Shown piece after piece: positions 22,795 through 34,645 of a stretch of 64,000 bases of DNA. The stretch lies in the NCBI GenBank assembly GCA_037501455.1, contig CM074860.1:46510501-46574500 (forward strand). Reading direction: 5' to 3'. Position 1 is the stretch's first letter. The number at the start of each line of letters is the position of its first letter. The translations under genes were made by a program, and so were the position numbers. This DNA is from Lantana camara. Taxonomy: Eukaryota > Streptophyta > Magnoliopsida > Lamiales > Verbenaceae. Under the pieces are notes generated by a model. That model made no database searches. It was given only the letters and a program-made list of their open reading frames with translations, and had not been told where the DNA came from.

Positions 22795-23049
22795 TCAACT
22801 TATATCTCCCACTATCTGAGATTGCAATTTCTTGATCCCTAATTCTTCCACGCTCAAGGAGTTAGCATTCAAACTTTCAACCTCTAATTGCTTATACTCG
22901 AGCACATAATTTCCTAGCAAGGAGTCTTTGCCTTCCTTTACCATTTCCATTTGTTGCTCCATATCTTCCAATTTAACCTCACAACATGACAATTCAGCTT
23001 GGATTTGGAAAATGAACTCAATCCTGTCCTTAGCATTATCACCCTCCAT
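22795..23049 (-). CDS. Small coiled-coil protein of element C (84 aa)
   Basis: Open frame of 84 codons from ATG (MEGDNAKDRI) to TGA. It reads FIFQIQAELSCCE, then EQQMEMVKEGKDSLLGNY and KQLEVESLN, a charged, heptad-like sequence that suggests a coiled coil of some 60 residues. It has no known domain, signal peptide or membrane segment. A frameshifted homologue with the same start and stop is in element A (3442-3721), and a shorter relative is in the B-type interiors (near 9600-9652 and 32715-32800). It is the only open reading frame I see conserved between the non-autonomous elements and lies upstream of the gag-leader vestige. It may be an element-encoded accessory or truncated gag-like peptide; the function is unknown. 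Confidence 0.5.
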   Translation of the reverse strand: MEGDNAKDRIEFIFQIQAELSCCEVKLEDMEQQMEMVKEGKDSLLGNYVLEYKQLEVESLNANSLSVEELGIKKLQSQIVGDIS

Positions 23050-23660
23050 GAATTGTAGTTATCCGATTACTTATCTTTCTTTAACTCCTTCTCGACTCGC
23101 TTCCCATCTTAGTCTAACTCCTGAGCAGCCGAATCCAACTTCTTCCCGATCTTGACTTCTAAAACTCGATTTCTTAAGTAATAGAGTAGTGTATATCGAT
23201 CCTCTAAGTCATAACCATCTCGCGATCAATCCTTATTTCACTAAGTGTCCTTCTACCACCGCATCTTTAAATCCGGACCTTCTATTCCGAATCCTAACCC
23301 TTGAACTCTAGCGCCATCTAGAAAGCCCCACATATCGAATTCTCCACATTCTTCCCAGGTGTATCCTTCCTATCTTCCATGCCTCAGAAAAAGCTTGCAA
23401 TCGATCGTCTTTCTCATAGAACTTGGCCGTTGTTTGATATTATTATCATAACCTGCAATTCATAACTTATTTCGGAGATATATGCATGCCATTAATACAT
23501 GCTCATGGCACATATTCAATATAGAATGCAACAAGTAATTCGACTAGATTAAGTCTTTCATGTTCAAAATAGATGCAATGCGCACATTATCACATAGTTC
23601 CTATGCCGAACGACCTAGACTGACCCACACGACACGAGAGCCCGAGTTTTGCAACCCGTA

Positions 23661-23672
23661 GCTCTAATACCA
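23661..23672 (-). other. Element C primer-binding site
   Basis: Minus sense TGGTATTAGAGC, 8 nt inside the right LTR. One C-to-T change from the initiator tRNA-Met complement TGGTATCAGAGC. Confidence 0.85.
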
Positions 23673-24396
23673 CTTAAGGATGTAACACTCGAGCGCAAGG
23701 TGTCACATCCCCCGCACCGAGACCCGACACGAATATGAAATGGACGATCCATACCCGAGCCAAATCACAGCGAACGGGGACATACACACACTCTATGCTA
23801 GGCGGGACTAACCCTTGAACCATAAAATCAGAATAAACATTAAAGCGGAAGCAATGACTGATCCTAATAAAAACAATGGCATTCAAACTTTAAAATAACT
23901 CATAACCTCATCCAATTCCATTAGGGATCCAAACATGTACGCTCCAATAGCAACATTCATATACAATGATCACAAGTGCAAAATGCGAGTGTAAGACCAA
24001 TAAACAAAAGGGCTAGAAACGAAAACAAGACCTAGGACTCAAAATCCCGCCTAGCTCCTATGACACCTGCACAACACAACTGAAAGCCAAACGGGTTCAG
24101 CCCAAAAGGGAATGGGGGGTATAAAAGCATGGCATAATACAATATACGATAGTATTTAAACAATCACATGCAAGCTATAATCCCAAGTGAGGTTTTGAAG
24201 AATTTCCCAAGTGGGCGAATAGAAATCATCAAAAGGGATTATAACAATTCATTAACATTAGGTCATTATTGGCCCGACGAGTGGGCGTGCATTATCTCCA
24301 ACCAACACCTCGTGTAATTCATTATCGTTCATTCACATTCATTCATTCATTCTTTTCATGCATTTCATTCTTTCGTGCGCATTTAATAACATTTAC

Positions 24397-24611
24397 ACCT
24401 TCTTCCTCCGGGTTGGTGGCGGGTTTGCAAGGCCCATCCACCCATTCATTGACCAAAAGGGGAACATGACTCCCCAGATGGCACTCAGCGTCCATTCCGC
24501 GCTAACTCCTAACGTGGTCTGGTTATGCCGTTCATTAGTGGGACTAGTGTGAGGGATCACCGTCAGCCCTTGCCTCCTCGGGTCACCACTCACACCAAGT
24601 CCCTGGGCCCC
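24397..24611 (-). other. Conserved LTR structured domain, copy in C right LTR
   Basis: P1 GGTGTGAG (24589-24596) with CTCACACT (24546-24553), minus sense. P2 reads CCACGTTA-GGAGT-TAGCGCGG, paired except for one position. Confidence 0.55.
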
Positions 24612-25579
24612 ATTCATTATGAACGTTCAATCATTCTCGCCAAAACATTAGGTAGGATTCATTAAATAAGGGCTTTACGTTTGCAATCATTTACTCCAGA
24701 AAAGACTCAATATATATATAATCGTATTACTTTGGCTTAAAACCATTCACATAGGGAGATATATCGGGTCGCTTTGTCTAAGTAGAAGAGAAACACACCT
24801 TAAACGGCAACAAGGAGAACACACGAGCCTCACAGACCGGCCTCGTCTCCAACGGACTCAAAATCTGTGCAAGAGAGGTGAAGTGAGACTCAATATGACC
24901 AAATAAGACCCTCGGCAATGAAATGATTATGATATGAATGTATGAGAGACGCTATAATGTAATGAACACGTTCATGTGCACTATTAAAGTCTTAAAGACA
25001 TATAAACATTAAATTCATTCATTTAATGAAGCATTCGTATTCAAACGAGTTCATATCCTTCACATTTCACATCAAAGGAAATTTAAATTATATAATCAAG
25101 TCGTTCAATCTTTCATTCACTTTCATTCGAATTCATAAATTCACATTTTCAATCCAATTAATTCACGAAATTCAAATATAATCATAGCACTTATTAAATC
25201 ACATTAGAAATTAGAAATTAGACAATCATATACATTCAATTAAATCAAATAACAATTAATATTTAATAAACATATATAAATATATAATAAATATACATAC
25301 TTATAATATATTATATATATGTATATATATATATATAGGCATGTACGTACCAACCATGCATGCAAGAACTAAATTCATAAAATTTTCATGCAATTAAAAC
25401 ACATGCATGCAAAACAATTAAAATGCATGCAATACAAATGAACAACGTTCTCATGCATGCAAACTCAAATTAATTCAAATTCCATGCATGCATTTAACAT
25501 TTCATGCATAAAACAGTTATATGTGTAAATATATATATAACACCATGCACAACATAGATATAAACACACACACACAGTA

Positions 25580-25616
<37 letters not shown>

Positions 25617-25730
25617 GCACACACACTCAACACAGCAAAATAAAGAAAGGAAGAAATAGCAGCAACTAAACAAAGAAAAGGAACAAGACGCAGCAACAGT
25701 TTCACGGCAACAGACATGCATGCATTATAA

Positions 25731-25854
25731 GGTGACACCCCCGTGTCACCAACAAAGAATAAACCGAGACACCCCCGTGTCTCGGTACAGAGAAAACCGC
25801 CCCTCTAGAACGCCCGTTACAAGCTGAAAAGAGACAGAAAGACACCCCCATGTC
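25731..25854 (-). repeat. Palindrome array in LTR C right
   Basis: Three units as in the left LTR. Unit 2 is extended by one further paired base on each side (CCGAGAC...GTCTCGG, 25764-25785). Unit 3 has one substitution (GACACCCCCATGTC, 25841-25854). Confidence 0.85.
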
Positions 25855-27477
25855 GCATGAACGCGGCAACAACAAATACGCAAACCAGCCCTTGTTTTTC
25901 TAGCTTAAACGCAGCAACAACTGATGCAATATATGGGCAAGAAAAGCAGCAACAAATAGCATGAAAAGAAGCAACAAATCAGCCTTAACAATGCACAAAA
26001 TTGACAGCAAAAGCAAGGAGGAAACGCAACAGTAGTGACAGCAACTTTCAGGCCCAAAAACAGGTTATAAATCTTGAAAAACAGGGCATGAGATGATCTC
26101 CGTTAATCCCAACACAGTCATATAAGTTAGGCTAACAAATGTGTAGTAAAACACCACAAATTCAACCTATAAATCAGTTCCAAACAAGCTCAACCAAGAA
26201 AAGCTGTCATACGTGACATTTCATGAAATTTTCCTCAATGTTCCATAAATGATATCTCATAAATACTTCAACTACCATGCAATCAATGATCATAAATGAG
26301 AAGAGGATGATAAAACAATCATTTTCAGGCTTGGAATCATTCGAAAAGCTCAAGAATTTAAAGAGATCAACCAAAATGCTCAAAACCTAATATATATACA
26401 TCTCTGTCAAAACCTCATAAAACCATGCTTAAATTTAGGGATGAATAGATGAAAATGACTCATATTGAATGTACATAACATATCCAAGCTTACCTTGTGG
26501 ATTAATGGAGGTTTGCAAGGAGATTTGAGCTTGAATCTCTTGGTAAAGCTTGAGTTACGGGAAAACTGGGAAGCAGAAGATGTTTGGCCAATTTTCAGGA
26601 AGTGGGAAGGGTTATCTCAGTGTGGGGGGTCAATGGATGAATAAAGGGTTGAGTTAGGGTTCCATAGAGTCTAACCATAATTAATTTGGTCAAGGTTTGA
26701 GCAAGATATGATCATTTTAGTGCAACAAGGTCAGTTTCGTCGCTGTTTCGTTTTTCGGTTGAATTTCGGAGGTTCAAATGACGTTAGAAAAATATAAGAC
26801 TAAGTTTACTAAACTCGAATTTTCGTTATGAGTTCAGCAAAGTTGACGGAACTCGAATCCAAGTTCCCGAGCTCAAGATATTAAATACGGAACCAAGGGT
26901 GTGCTAAGTGCTCGTTAGCCCCCGACTTGGATTCCAAAATTCAAATTAAATCCGAAACAGAAGCAAATGAGTCCGAAAATACGAAACGAACAAATATTCA
27001 TAAACAAGACACGTGTAAGTTCAACATATTGAATTCGCACGAAATTTCGGTATCAAATTAAATAGAAACGAAGCACGTAAATGTCACTCATACGCAAAGT
27101 ATCAATAAAAGCTATAACATTAACATTAATAAACAAGTAAATTCATATATAATATATTATATATAATAATGCATGCATACGTATATATATATTTTATAAT
27201 ACATGCATGCATATATAATTCACAAATATGAAATGCATGCATTAATTACATTCATGCACACGTACACAAATAATATATATAAATATATTTCTATTATATA
27301 AATGTATTTAATATTAATAACATTAAATAAAATAATTAACATTTAATACATTTAATAAATTAAATATGTAAAACACGTATAATTAATTATTCGTGCAATC
27401 TGATAAACACATACGTCATGCTATACAAAATAAGAAAAACGGGGGCGTTACAGTTACAATCTCTCCCCCTTAAAATA

Positions 27478-27494
27478 GACCTGTCCTCAGGTCC
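27478..27494 (-). other. AGGA-loop hairpin before PPT, element B
   Basis: Minus sense GGACCTG-AGGA-CAGGTC, next to the polypurine tract TTTTAAGGGGGAGAG. The stem sequence is shared with A and differs from H, F2 and C. Confidence 0.7.
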
Positions 27495-27680
27495 ACCGCC
27501 TCGAGTTCTAGACTTTTGAGCAACTCTCCCGGGTTCATCCCATGTGGGTTAGCAACTCCCCGTCAGGAATTAGTTCGGAAAAGGTCTTGAAGCAACAAAG
27601 GGTCTTCAAAGTTGTAAATCACGACCCTTAACACACCGGAACTACCCACTCGAGTAACAAAACAAGTAGCAAGTGAGCAC

Positions 27681-27786
27681 GAGAGAATCCCGTCTCTCCA
27701 ACAAGCAACGAGAGGACCCCGCCTCCCGGACAAACCACAAGAGAACACCGTCTCTCAAACAAACAACGAGAGAACCCCGTCTCTCA
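27681..27786 (-). repeat. Hairpin minisatellite in element B
   Basis: Four units, including GAGAGAATCCCGTCTCTC at 27681 and GAGAGAACCCCGTCTCTC at 27769, plus GAGAGGACCCCGCCTCCC and AAGAGAACACCGTCTCTC. Same internal place as in A and C. Confidence 0.7.
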
Positions 27787-29601
27787 AACATAAGGAAAGA
27801 GAAGCTCCAACCCAACACGAAAGGGCTCAACACCCCAAGGTACAAAGCAAGCACCAATACACAAAATGCAGTCACGTTATACACAAGCACACAAGAAGCA
27901 ATTAATACATCAACAATGAAAAAGCACTAATTATCGTAGAATTATTCAAATCCAAGTTACGTGTATGTATATGCCATGAATGCTTGATTTACCGTTCACC
28001 GTTGATCAGGAATCTTCCATGATAGTGATCTGACTTAACACTACTCGATTGGTTCTGAGAGATTCCTCTACCTTTAGTGTTATGCCTTGAAATGCCTGAT
28101 AAGTTCGACACTTTAATGTCCACCCAAGTTTTATTCCACGATTCCCTTCTTGAGTGGGCACTTGATCTTAATCCAATCCACTCATCCTTCACTAAGGACT
28201 ATACTCAGACTTCTCCGATGCTAGAGCTAGTCTCAAATCCTAAAAGTATTCTTGGTTCATTATAGAAAACAACTGATAAATCGGTATCCTGTCTTGTTCA
28301 GATTGTATTACCTCGTAGTTCCTTCTCTCGGTTGAATTAAATCTCACTTCGTCCCTTTGAGATTTGATAGTTTAATCGACTTTCCTTATCCAATATCTTC
28401 CTTATTAGTCCTTGCCAATTCCTTTTTGATCCCATCAACTTCACGGTATAAAGTATAATATTTGAAGCACTATTCTTAATCTTAGAAGATTAAGTTGACC
28501 AATGTCCCATAATAAGAAACTCACGACATTGACCTTGTAGTCAAGGTTACTATCAATCATCTTTTCTCCATCTTGTCCTCTTTAGTTCTCAGCTTTCTTT
28601 GCATTCCCAACTTCATCTCCTATAATCTAAATATTATTCTCAAAGTTCATCCTCTTTGGGTTTGGGATTGTATCAAATGCTAGAACTTCCATCTCATCTC
28701 TTACCACTTTTCATTGAATTCTCGTTACTTACTAATTCTTCAATTTTCGTCGTTCCCCTCAAGAGTGACCCGTTAGAGCATAATGGTGATCTTAATTTAT
28801 TTCTCGGTTCGGATCACCCCCTTAAAAGCTCCATTCCCATTTCTCCTGTTTCAAATTCCCAAAAGCCCTTAAAATCCCATTTTGTTCGATTCATTGTAAA
28901 CCCGAGATTCTTCCTTTCTTGATCTCATATAACTTGATAGGACTTGTTTTTAATGAATGTGATGGAGTAGATTTTCCTATCAAGCAAACATCAAGCTATG
29001 CATGCCGGTAAAAATGATAGGACTTATTTGAAAATTAAGGTATGCAACTTATTTGAGCAATTACTTCAATTAAGTAAAATATATACCAAAATTAAAGTAA
29101 TTAATACGATGGATGATGGGCGTGCCATGAATGCAAGTACCTTCCACTGTAGTGGCAACCTTTAGCTCAGTTAATTGATCATTTGTGTTCGAATTCATTG
29201 ATCACCCCTTGCATACCCACAGTTTCCTAGCTTCCTTAATTCTTCTCATATTTCCCCGTGTTTCCCAAAAAAAAAAAAAAACAAATGCCTTGTTGAGTTC
29301 CAATTTGTGACACCCCGACTTTCAGACCATACAGGTATGATGTATTTGCGCGATTTACATTATTTAAATTCTCAATTCTTTACTCTTTTAATTCTTATTT
29401 TAAATATTTCTTATGAATTCGAATGATTCTTATTTGAGTATGTACGTAATTTGTTATGGATTGATTAGTTTATGATTGAATTGAATTCAAAATTTTACAT
29501 TGTTTTAGTATGTCGGAGATTTACGTGTTATGAACTTTGATTGATGCTCGTTATATGTTTTCGAATCTATTTGTTGAGCTTTTGAATTATTTGTTTAGTT
29601 T

Positions 29602-29646
29602 GGAACCTAAAGGAGGCTAAAACGCTTTTAGCGCACCTTGGGTTCC
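29602..29646 (+). other. Two-tier hairpin in LTR D
   Basis: Outer arms GGAACC...GGTTCC and inner perfect stem GCTAAAACGCTTTTAGC (29616-29632). In G, J and C the outer arms are GGAACCAA(G)/(C)TTGGTTCC-like and the inner stem only GCTAA/TTAGC. The paired extension in D argues for selection on pairing. Confidence 0.65.
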
Positions 29647-30503
29647 GATATGTGTAATTTGAGCTCGGGAATTTGGATTTGAATTCCGTCACCACCGTTG
29701 AACTCGTTTCGACGATTCGGGTTCAATGGACTAAACCTCATAACCTTTTAAGCTCATTTGGTACTCCGAAATCCGACCGAAAACTAACCTCGCTTGTATA
29801 TGACTACCTTTCACCTAATTGCACTTTGGTCCCTCAAATTTTGACATATTACCCTCAAGCTTGGGCCAACACTCCACCAAAAATTAGCATATCCATCCCT
29901 TCCACTCCCATTCTCGGTTCAAGCAAGGAAAAAGAGGAAAAGGTGCAGCAACTTTAGAGTTCAAGCTCAAACCCGTCACTATTCACCCTTGGGAGAGACT
30001 GAGCTCTAATCTCCATTTTCTTCCAACATCTTCAAGGGGTAAGATAGTATTTGATATATACATGATTATATGATCATTTTAAGCTATTAATTCCATGTTT
30101 TGAGCTATTTTGATGTAACTATGGAGCATGGCATGTATATTGAGGGTTTGATGATCTTCCTTGTTTCTTGGACTTAAGCTTTGATTTGAAGATATATATG
30201 TGATCCCTTAAGCCCCTAACATGAAAATATGGTCTTGCTTTTGAATATGGATGAGTGTGGTAGAAGTTTCCATTGATGGAATTTAAATTCTTGCATGAGA
30301 ATTCTTGAAATATATGATGATTATTAAGCTTTTGTGATGATTAGAAGATTACATGTTGGATATGAAGTGATTTGCCATGGTTTGCTTGAGTTTTGTGGTT
30401 TGAAGTTGTTGCTTGATGTTGCTGCGTGTTGCTCTGCTTCTTCCTCTGTTTTTTGGCGCAGAGTTACTGTTGCTTCTGGTATTTTTTTCGAAGACGAAGG
30501 GCC

Positions 30504-30684
30504 AACACGGCCGTGTCAGCCTCTCGACTTGGGGCAAATTATTTTTATAAAACCGGACACGGCCATGTCCATTTTGAACTAAAACTCAACACGGCCATGT
30601 CAGCGTCTCGTATTAAGTTCCTGAATTAATTTTAATCGGACACGGCCGTGTCCATTTTGAACTAAAACCCAACACGGCCGTGTC
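30504..30684 (+). repeat. Palindrome array in LTR D (ACACGGCCGTGT type)
   Basis: Five units of AACACGGCCGTGTC or GGACACGGCCGTGTCC at 30505, 30555, 30588, 30638 and 30671. Two carry a CCATG instead of CCGTG change, consistent with C-to-T decay at CpG. The second halves (units 2-3 and 4-5) form a duplicated ~85-bp block. Confidence 0.85.
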
Positions 30685-32228
30685 ATTTGAAAATATGGCG
30701 GCGGCAATTGCTCGTTTTATCGCTTCGTTGTTTTTATTTGTGTTTTCTTTCTTCGTTTATGATTTGTATGCCTTGTTAGCTTGTTATATTATGCGTTATG
30801 TACCTTGTTTTGAATTTATAGCCTTATTTGATATGAATTATGTGAATAAGAATTGGTAGGATTTATTTGTCACGTTCATGCGTTTCATTTGCATTCTTTG
30901 CATTCACAAGCATTGTCGATCGTCTATTTGGTTCATATTTGAGTCTAAGTCTCGGGTCTTGCTTTCTCTTGTGTTTCAGAGCCTCTTCCAGTTGCGCAAG
31001 AGCCCGAAGCTTAGGTGGTTGGTTGCCGTTCGATCCTACCTTTTGTCTCTTTTGTTAAGGTGAGGATAGGAATTATTAGCTATTAACCTAGGGCCTATAA
31101 TATGGTGATTTGTCACTCGCATGCGGATATGTTATACATACTTAAATATGAGTGCTTAAATTATGTTTATGATTTTGTGGAAGATTTGGATTTTATGGAA
31201 ATGATATAAGTAAAAGCATATATAAGCTTGATTTTCGAATCTCTTTTGGTACGTTTTGTTATGTTGAGCGTGTGTGCCCTGAAAGATGGGATTTTGGTTT
31301 GATATGGTTTGTGGGCCCTGGAGACGTGGGTAAGGAAGGCCCGGGTCGACCACGGGGTCACCGGGTTTGACCCTGGTGCACGTTCTCATTTGAGATATTC
31401 ACGTGCGACCTAGGGAGGTTGGGAAGGCGTGATATCTTGAGCCTTCGGCGGATAACCGAGAAAGGCATAACGTGGGTTAGCTACCCCGTATGTTTTTGGT
31501 AATGTAGGTGCTAGGGTTTGATTCCCGACACACCATGGATGCAAGGGTGGATTTGTGATTTGATATTTATGTTTAAAGGAGTAAGGGATAGTCCGTTCTC
31601 GCCGGGCTTTTGGTTATGTTATGACTGATAGATTATGAATCGAGATAGATGCTTTTCTACTACATATTAGCTTTGGGAAATGGTTTTGGTGTGCAAAACC
31701 CTAGCCTCGATTCTTGACTATCACTTTTGATTTGTGCTATGCTCTATACGTATTTAAAGTGTAGGTGTGTTAAGCCCCTCACTCAGTCGAGTTGTGAGAC
31801 TGACCCTCTCCTTTCCCTTTCAGGTGCACCGAGCTAGGCGGGGAAGTGCGAGTCTTGTCTTGTACTTGTGTGTCTAGGTCGTGATGCATTCGTATTTCTT
31901 GCATTTTGGATACTCTTATATGTAATTGTTGCCAGAATTATTTTTTAAAGAATTATGGACTTCGGATGTATATACTCGATCTTTTGGGGCCGTGAGGCCA
32001 TTATATATGATGTATATGTTAGTTATAGAGCACTTTCGATCCTGTTTACTGCTTCCGCAGATCTGTTTTATTTATTTGCGCGCTCTGTTCGAGTTTAGCC
32101 CCGCTTAGCCTAGTGTGTGGGTATAGTCACCGTTCGCTTAGACTTGAGCCCATGTATGGAAATCCATTTCATATGTGGGTTCGGGTTTAGGTGCGGGGGA
32201 TGTGGTGGCCACTGCTTCGGGCGCTACA

Positions 32229-33690
32229 CAATTCTTCTATACCCCAACCTCTCGGTGCATTACTTCTGCCCAAAATTGGTTCTAAATTCCCATGGTTCCT
32301 TATACCTCTTGTGAGCTCCCAAGATCGAAAATAGTCATAAAACCCAATCCTTCTACTTCCACGAAACTAGACTCTTGAATCTTTCACATGCCGACCTCAT
32401 CTTGTAGAATTTCCACTTGTTGTCACCTTGAACATAGTTTTCTCCGTTTCCTTCATTGTGGTTCATAAGGGTGAACGGACTCATCTTCCATGATTATATA
32501 ATCTTATTCTTTCCACTCCGATTAAATTTCCGAACTTAAATGTCAACTAGGTTATCTTGCCTTCGCATGACTTTCAAATCTTTGAAGTTCCTTGAATCCA
32601 CTTATGTGTTTCCATGATCAGAAATTTCGAGATCCTTGAACTTATTGTCTTCTTGATTAAATCCCTTGACTCATCTTTTGTATGTTCAAATTAGTTGAAT
32701 GACTTGTCCGCCGATAATTTATGCTTGAACACATAATTTCCTTCCAAAAACTTTTTGTCTTTCCTTATCGTTTCTCTTTGTTGTTTCATATCTTCCATGA
32801 TGTTGTGCTCACCGCGTTGATTGGTTTTCTCTACCCCTTCTCTTCCTTATATCGCTTGTGCTACATTACGAAACCCCAAATTCTTTATTTCTCTAACAAT
32901 AAGGAGTATCTTCTCACAACCCGAGGTTGTCATTCGATCCCAAGTCTTCCATCGAACCTTGGACTTAAATGCCGATCCAAGTGTCCAGCTTGTCCCCTTC
33001 ATGAATCCAAAAGTTGAAAAGTCTCTTAGTTCACCTTGATCCATCTTCCAATATCAAACATCTTTTATTCTTCACCCCAACTGAATTCTTAATTATATCT
33101 TCAACCTTGAGAAGTCTCTTCTTCATTTACCCCGATCCTAAGTCTCGATCTCATCTTAACCCGAATTATCTTGACTTAGCCCTTAACTTCCACAACTTGA
33201 CCTTAAATCAAACTACTTAAAAGTCTTCATTTTGATTGTAAATTGAAACCTTGAATCTTAATATCTTCAAGGTCTATCTCTTCACTTCTTCTTCGGTCTT
33301 GAATTCCTTAGCTACAGCCCCATCATAGGAACCAACAATTACCTGAATTCTTGTTAACATCCGGAGCCTTCTTCAACTCACCCCTATCCATAAGGAATAC
33401 TGGTAGTATATGGCGGTTACTTTGGAAATTTGGCCGTGATTTGATGTTGTGATAGCAACCTATGAATCACAACTCAATTCAAATATAATGCATGCCAGTT
33501 AATAAATGCATATGGCACATAATTAGCATCAAAAGCACGTATTAATGCAAAATGTAACGCGTAAATTAACAAAATCTAAGTTAAACACATTTAATAATAT
33601 ATTTTCCATGTCAAATTTTCAATAACAATGCTCGTGCAACATAATTGATGCAAAATGTAACAAATAATTCAACAAAATGAATCAAGGTTT
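32229..33690 (-). mobile_element. Element B interior, PBS side (truncated)
   Basis: Continues the B interior after D and includes the uninterrupted version of the region split by K (32294-33385). Minus strand near 32715-32798 reads MEDMKQQRETIRKDKKFLEG, related to the small coiled-coil ORF but lacking its N-terminal part. Homology to C (23400-23560) fades before the PBS, which, with the 5' LTR, is absent. The right edge is set only by loss of recognisable similarity. Confidence 0.7.
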
Positions 33691-33879
33691 GCCCTCATTG
33701 GAACGCTCGATAACGCTAAAAGCTGGTGTCAAGGCGAAAAGTAAATCCAATCAGAACTTGCTTCTGGCTCGCGCTCGAAGCCGCCAAATAGCTTGCTGGA
33801 TTCTTACGCCCATCTCACACTCGGAGTTTCCCAACAATTGCGAAAATTTATAGCAGATGCATGTGCGGGAGAATATGCA

Positions 33880-34355
33880 GTAACCAGGTTGGCCTCGCAA
33901 ACGAGCACCTTGTGCTCAAAGAAGGAATTCCCCCTACATACTATGACCAGGGTATCCTCATATATGAGTCCCTCGCGTACCTCATAAGAGGCCCCTTGTG
34001 AAAGTTCCCAAATTACCAGGGTAGACTTGTGGAAAGGTTCCTCGCGATTCATTTAAAACAGGCGCTCGAAACGCCAAATGTTAACCAGGGAACCCCCAAA
34101 TGAGAGCCCCTCACGTGCTTTACGAATTCTTGCTTATTGTAAATTTTTAAAACTTCTCTTATGGTGACCAGGGGCCCAAGCGAACCCCTCGCGTCCAACG
34201 TTCATAAAAGTTTTTAAATTAGTTTTTATAAGTCTAAACCAGGGTACCCTCAAAAGAGGACCCTCGCGTTCGCTAAAGACAATACTTACGAAAAACTTTT
34301 ATATAAGTTTTCATAAGTCTTAACTAGGGCGCCGTCGAAACATGCCCCTCGTGTT
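33880..34355. repeat. Degenerate CCAGGG...CCCTCGCG repeat array
   Basis: Seven imperfect units at 60-90-bp spacing starting near 33884, 33945, 34015, 34083, 34164, 34238 and 34323. Each has an ACCAGGG-like start and a CCCTCGCG(T)-like end. Some have a small central inverted repeat: CTCGCAAACGAG, CTCATATATGAG, CCTCAAAAGAGG. The array lies just downstream of the coiled-coil pseudogene (minus sense), as if in its 3' region. Not homologous to the arrays inside the LTRs. Confidence 0.55.
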
Positions 34356-34645
34356 TGTTAAAATACTTGGCATAATTTTACAAGTTCAATATACCATGTT
34401 TACTTAGCTTTTTACTCAATTCTTATTGCAAGAGTTTGATGAAACAAGCGTGAAGTAAAAAGCATAAACGACAAACATTACAGGAAAAGAGAACATTCAT
34501 TCATTTGAAATTGATGAAAATGGGAACTCACGCTCAAATTACAAAACGAAAGGGCATACTTGCCCTTGAAATTTCATGAAAAACAAGAAAATATTACTAA
34601 GTCCTAAGGAAAGAGATTTTCAAGAGTTTTCAGAAGGGAAGCAGT

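Larger units (their letters stand above)
20907..23680 (-). mobile_element. Element C internal region, non-autonomous
   Basis: 2.77 kb with a PBS at the right end and a PPT at the left end (minus orientation) but no gag-pol. In minus order: PBS (23661-23672), leader, small coiled-coil ORF (23049-22795), vestigial gag leader (about 22520-22484), ~1.3 kb of unrecognised sequence, hairpin minisatellite (21120-20966), the AGGA hairpin (20940-20925) and the polypurine tract AAGGGGGAGAGG. The plan is the same as in A and B. Confidence 0.85.
23681..27452 (-). mobile_element. Element C 5' LTR (right copy)
   Basis: 3772 bp, partner of 17135-20906, bounded by TGTAACAC and GCGTTACA. It has the palindrome array 25731-25854, the structured domain 24397-24611 and long AT dinucleotide runs at 25580-25612. 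The GTTAC duplication follows at 27453-27457. Confidence 0.95.
27453..29305 (-). mobile_element. Element B interior, PPT side
   Basis: Begins with the last bases of LTR B (27453-27458), then the PPT complement CTCTCCCCCTTAAAATAG, the AGGA hairpin (27478-27494) and the hairpin minisatellite (27681-27786). Next come ~1.2 kb without a recognised protein, the vestigial gag leader (about 28976-29010), and a poly(A) run at 29270-29284. Interrupted at 29305 by solo LTR D. No gag-pol domain found. Confidence 0.8.
29306..32228 (+). mobile_element. Solo LTR D
   Basis: TGTGACACCCCG...GGCGCTACA, 2923 bp, flanked by CAATT on both sides (29301-29305 and 32229-32233). It interrupts the B interior. It contains the two-tier hairpin (29602-29646), palindrome array (30504-30684), the hairpin CAGTC...GACTG with a 9-nt loop (31784-31802) and the long-range pair GCTAGGCGGGG/CCCCGCTTAGC (31833-31843/32099-32109, one G-U). 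The P1/P2 domain is not recognisable; a different GC-rich segment occupies 31270-31530. Confidence 0.95.
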
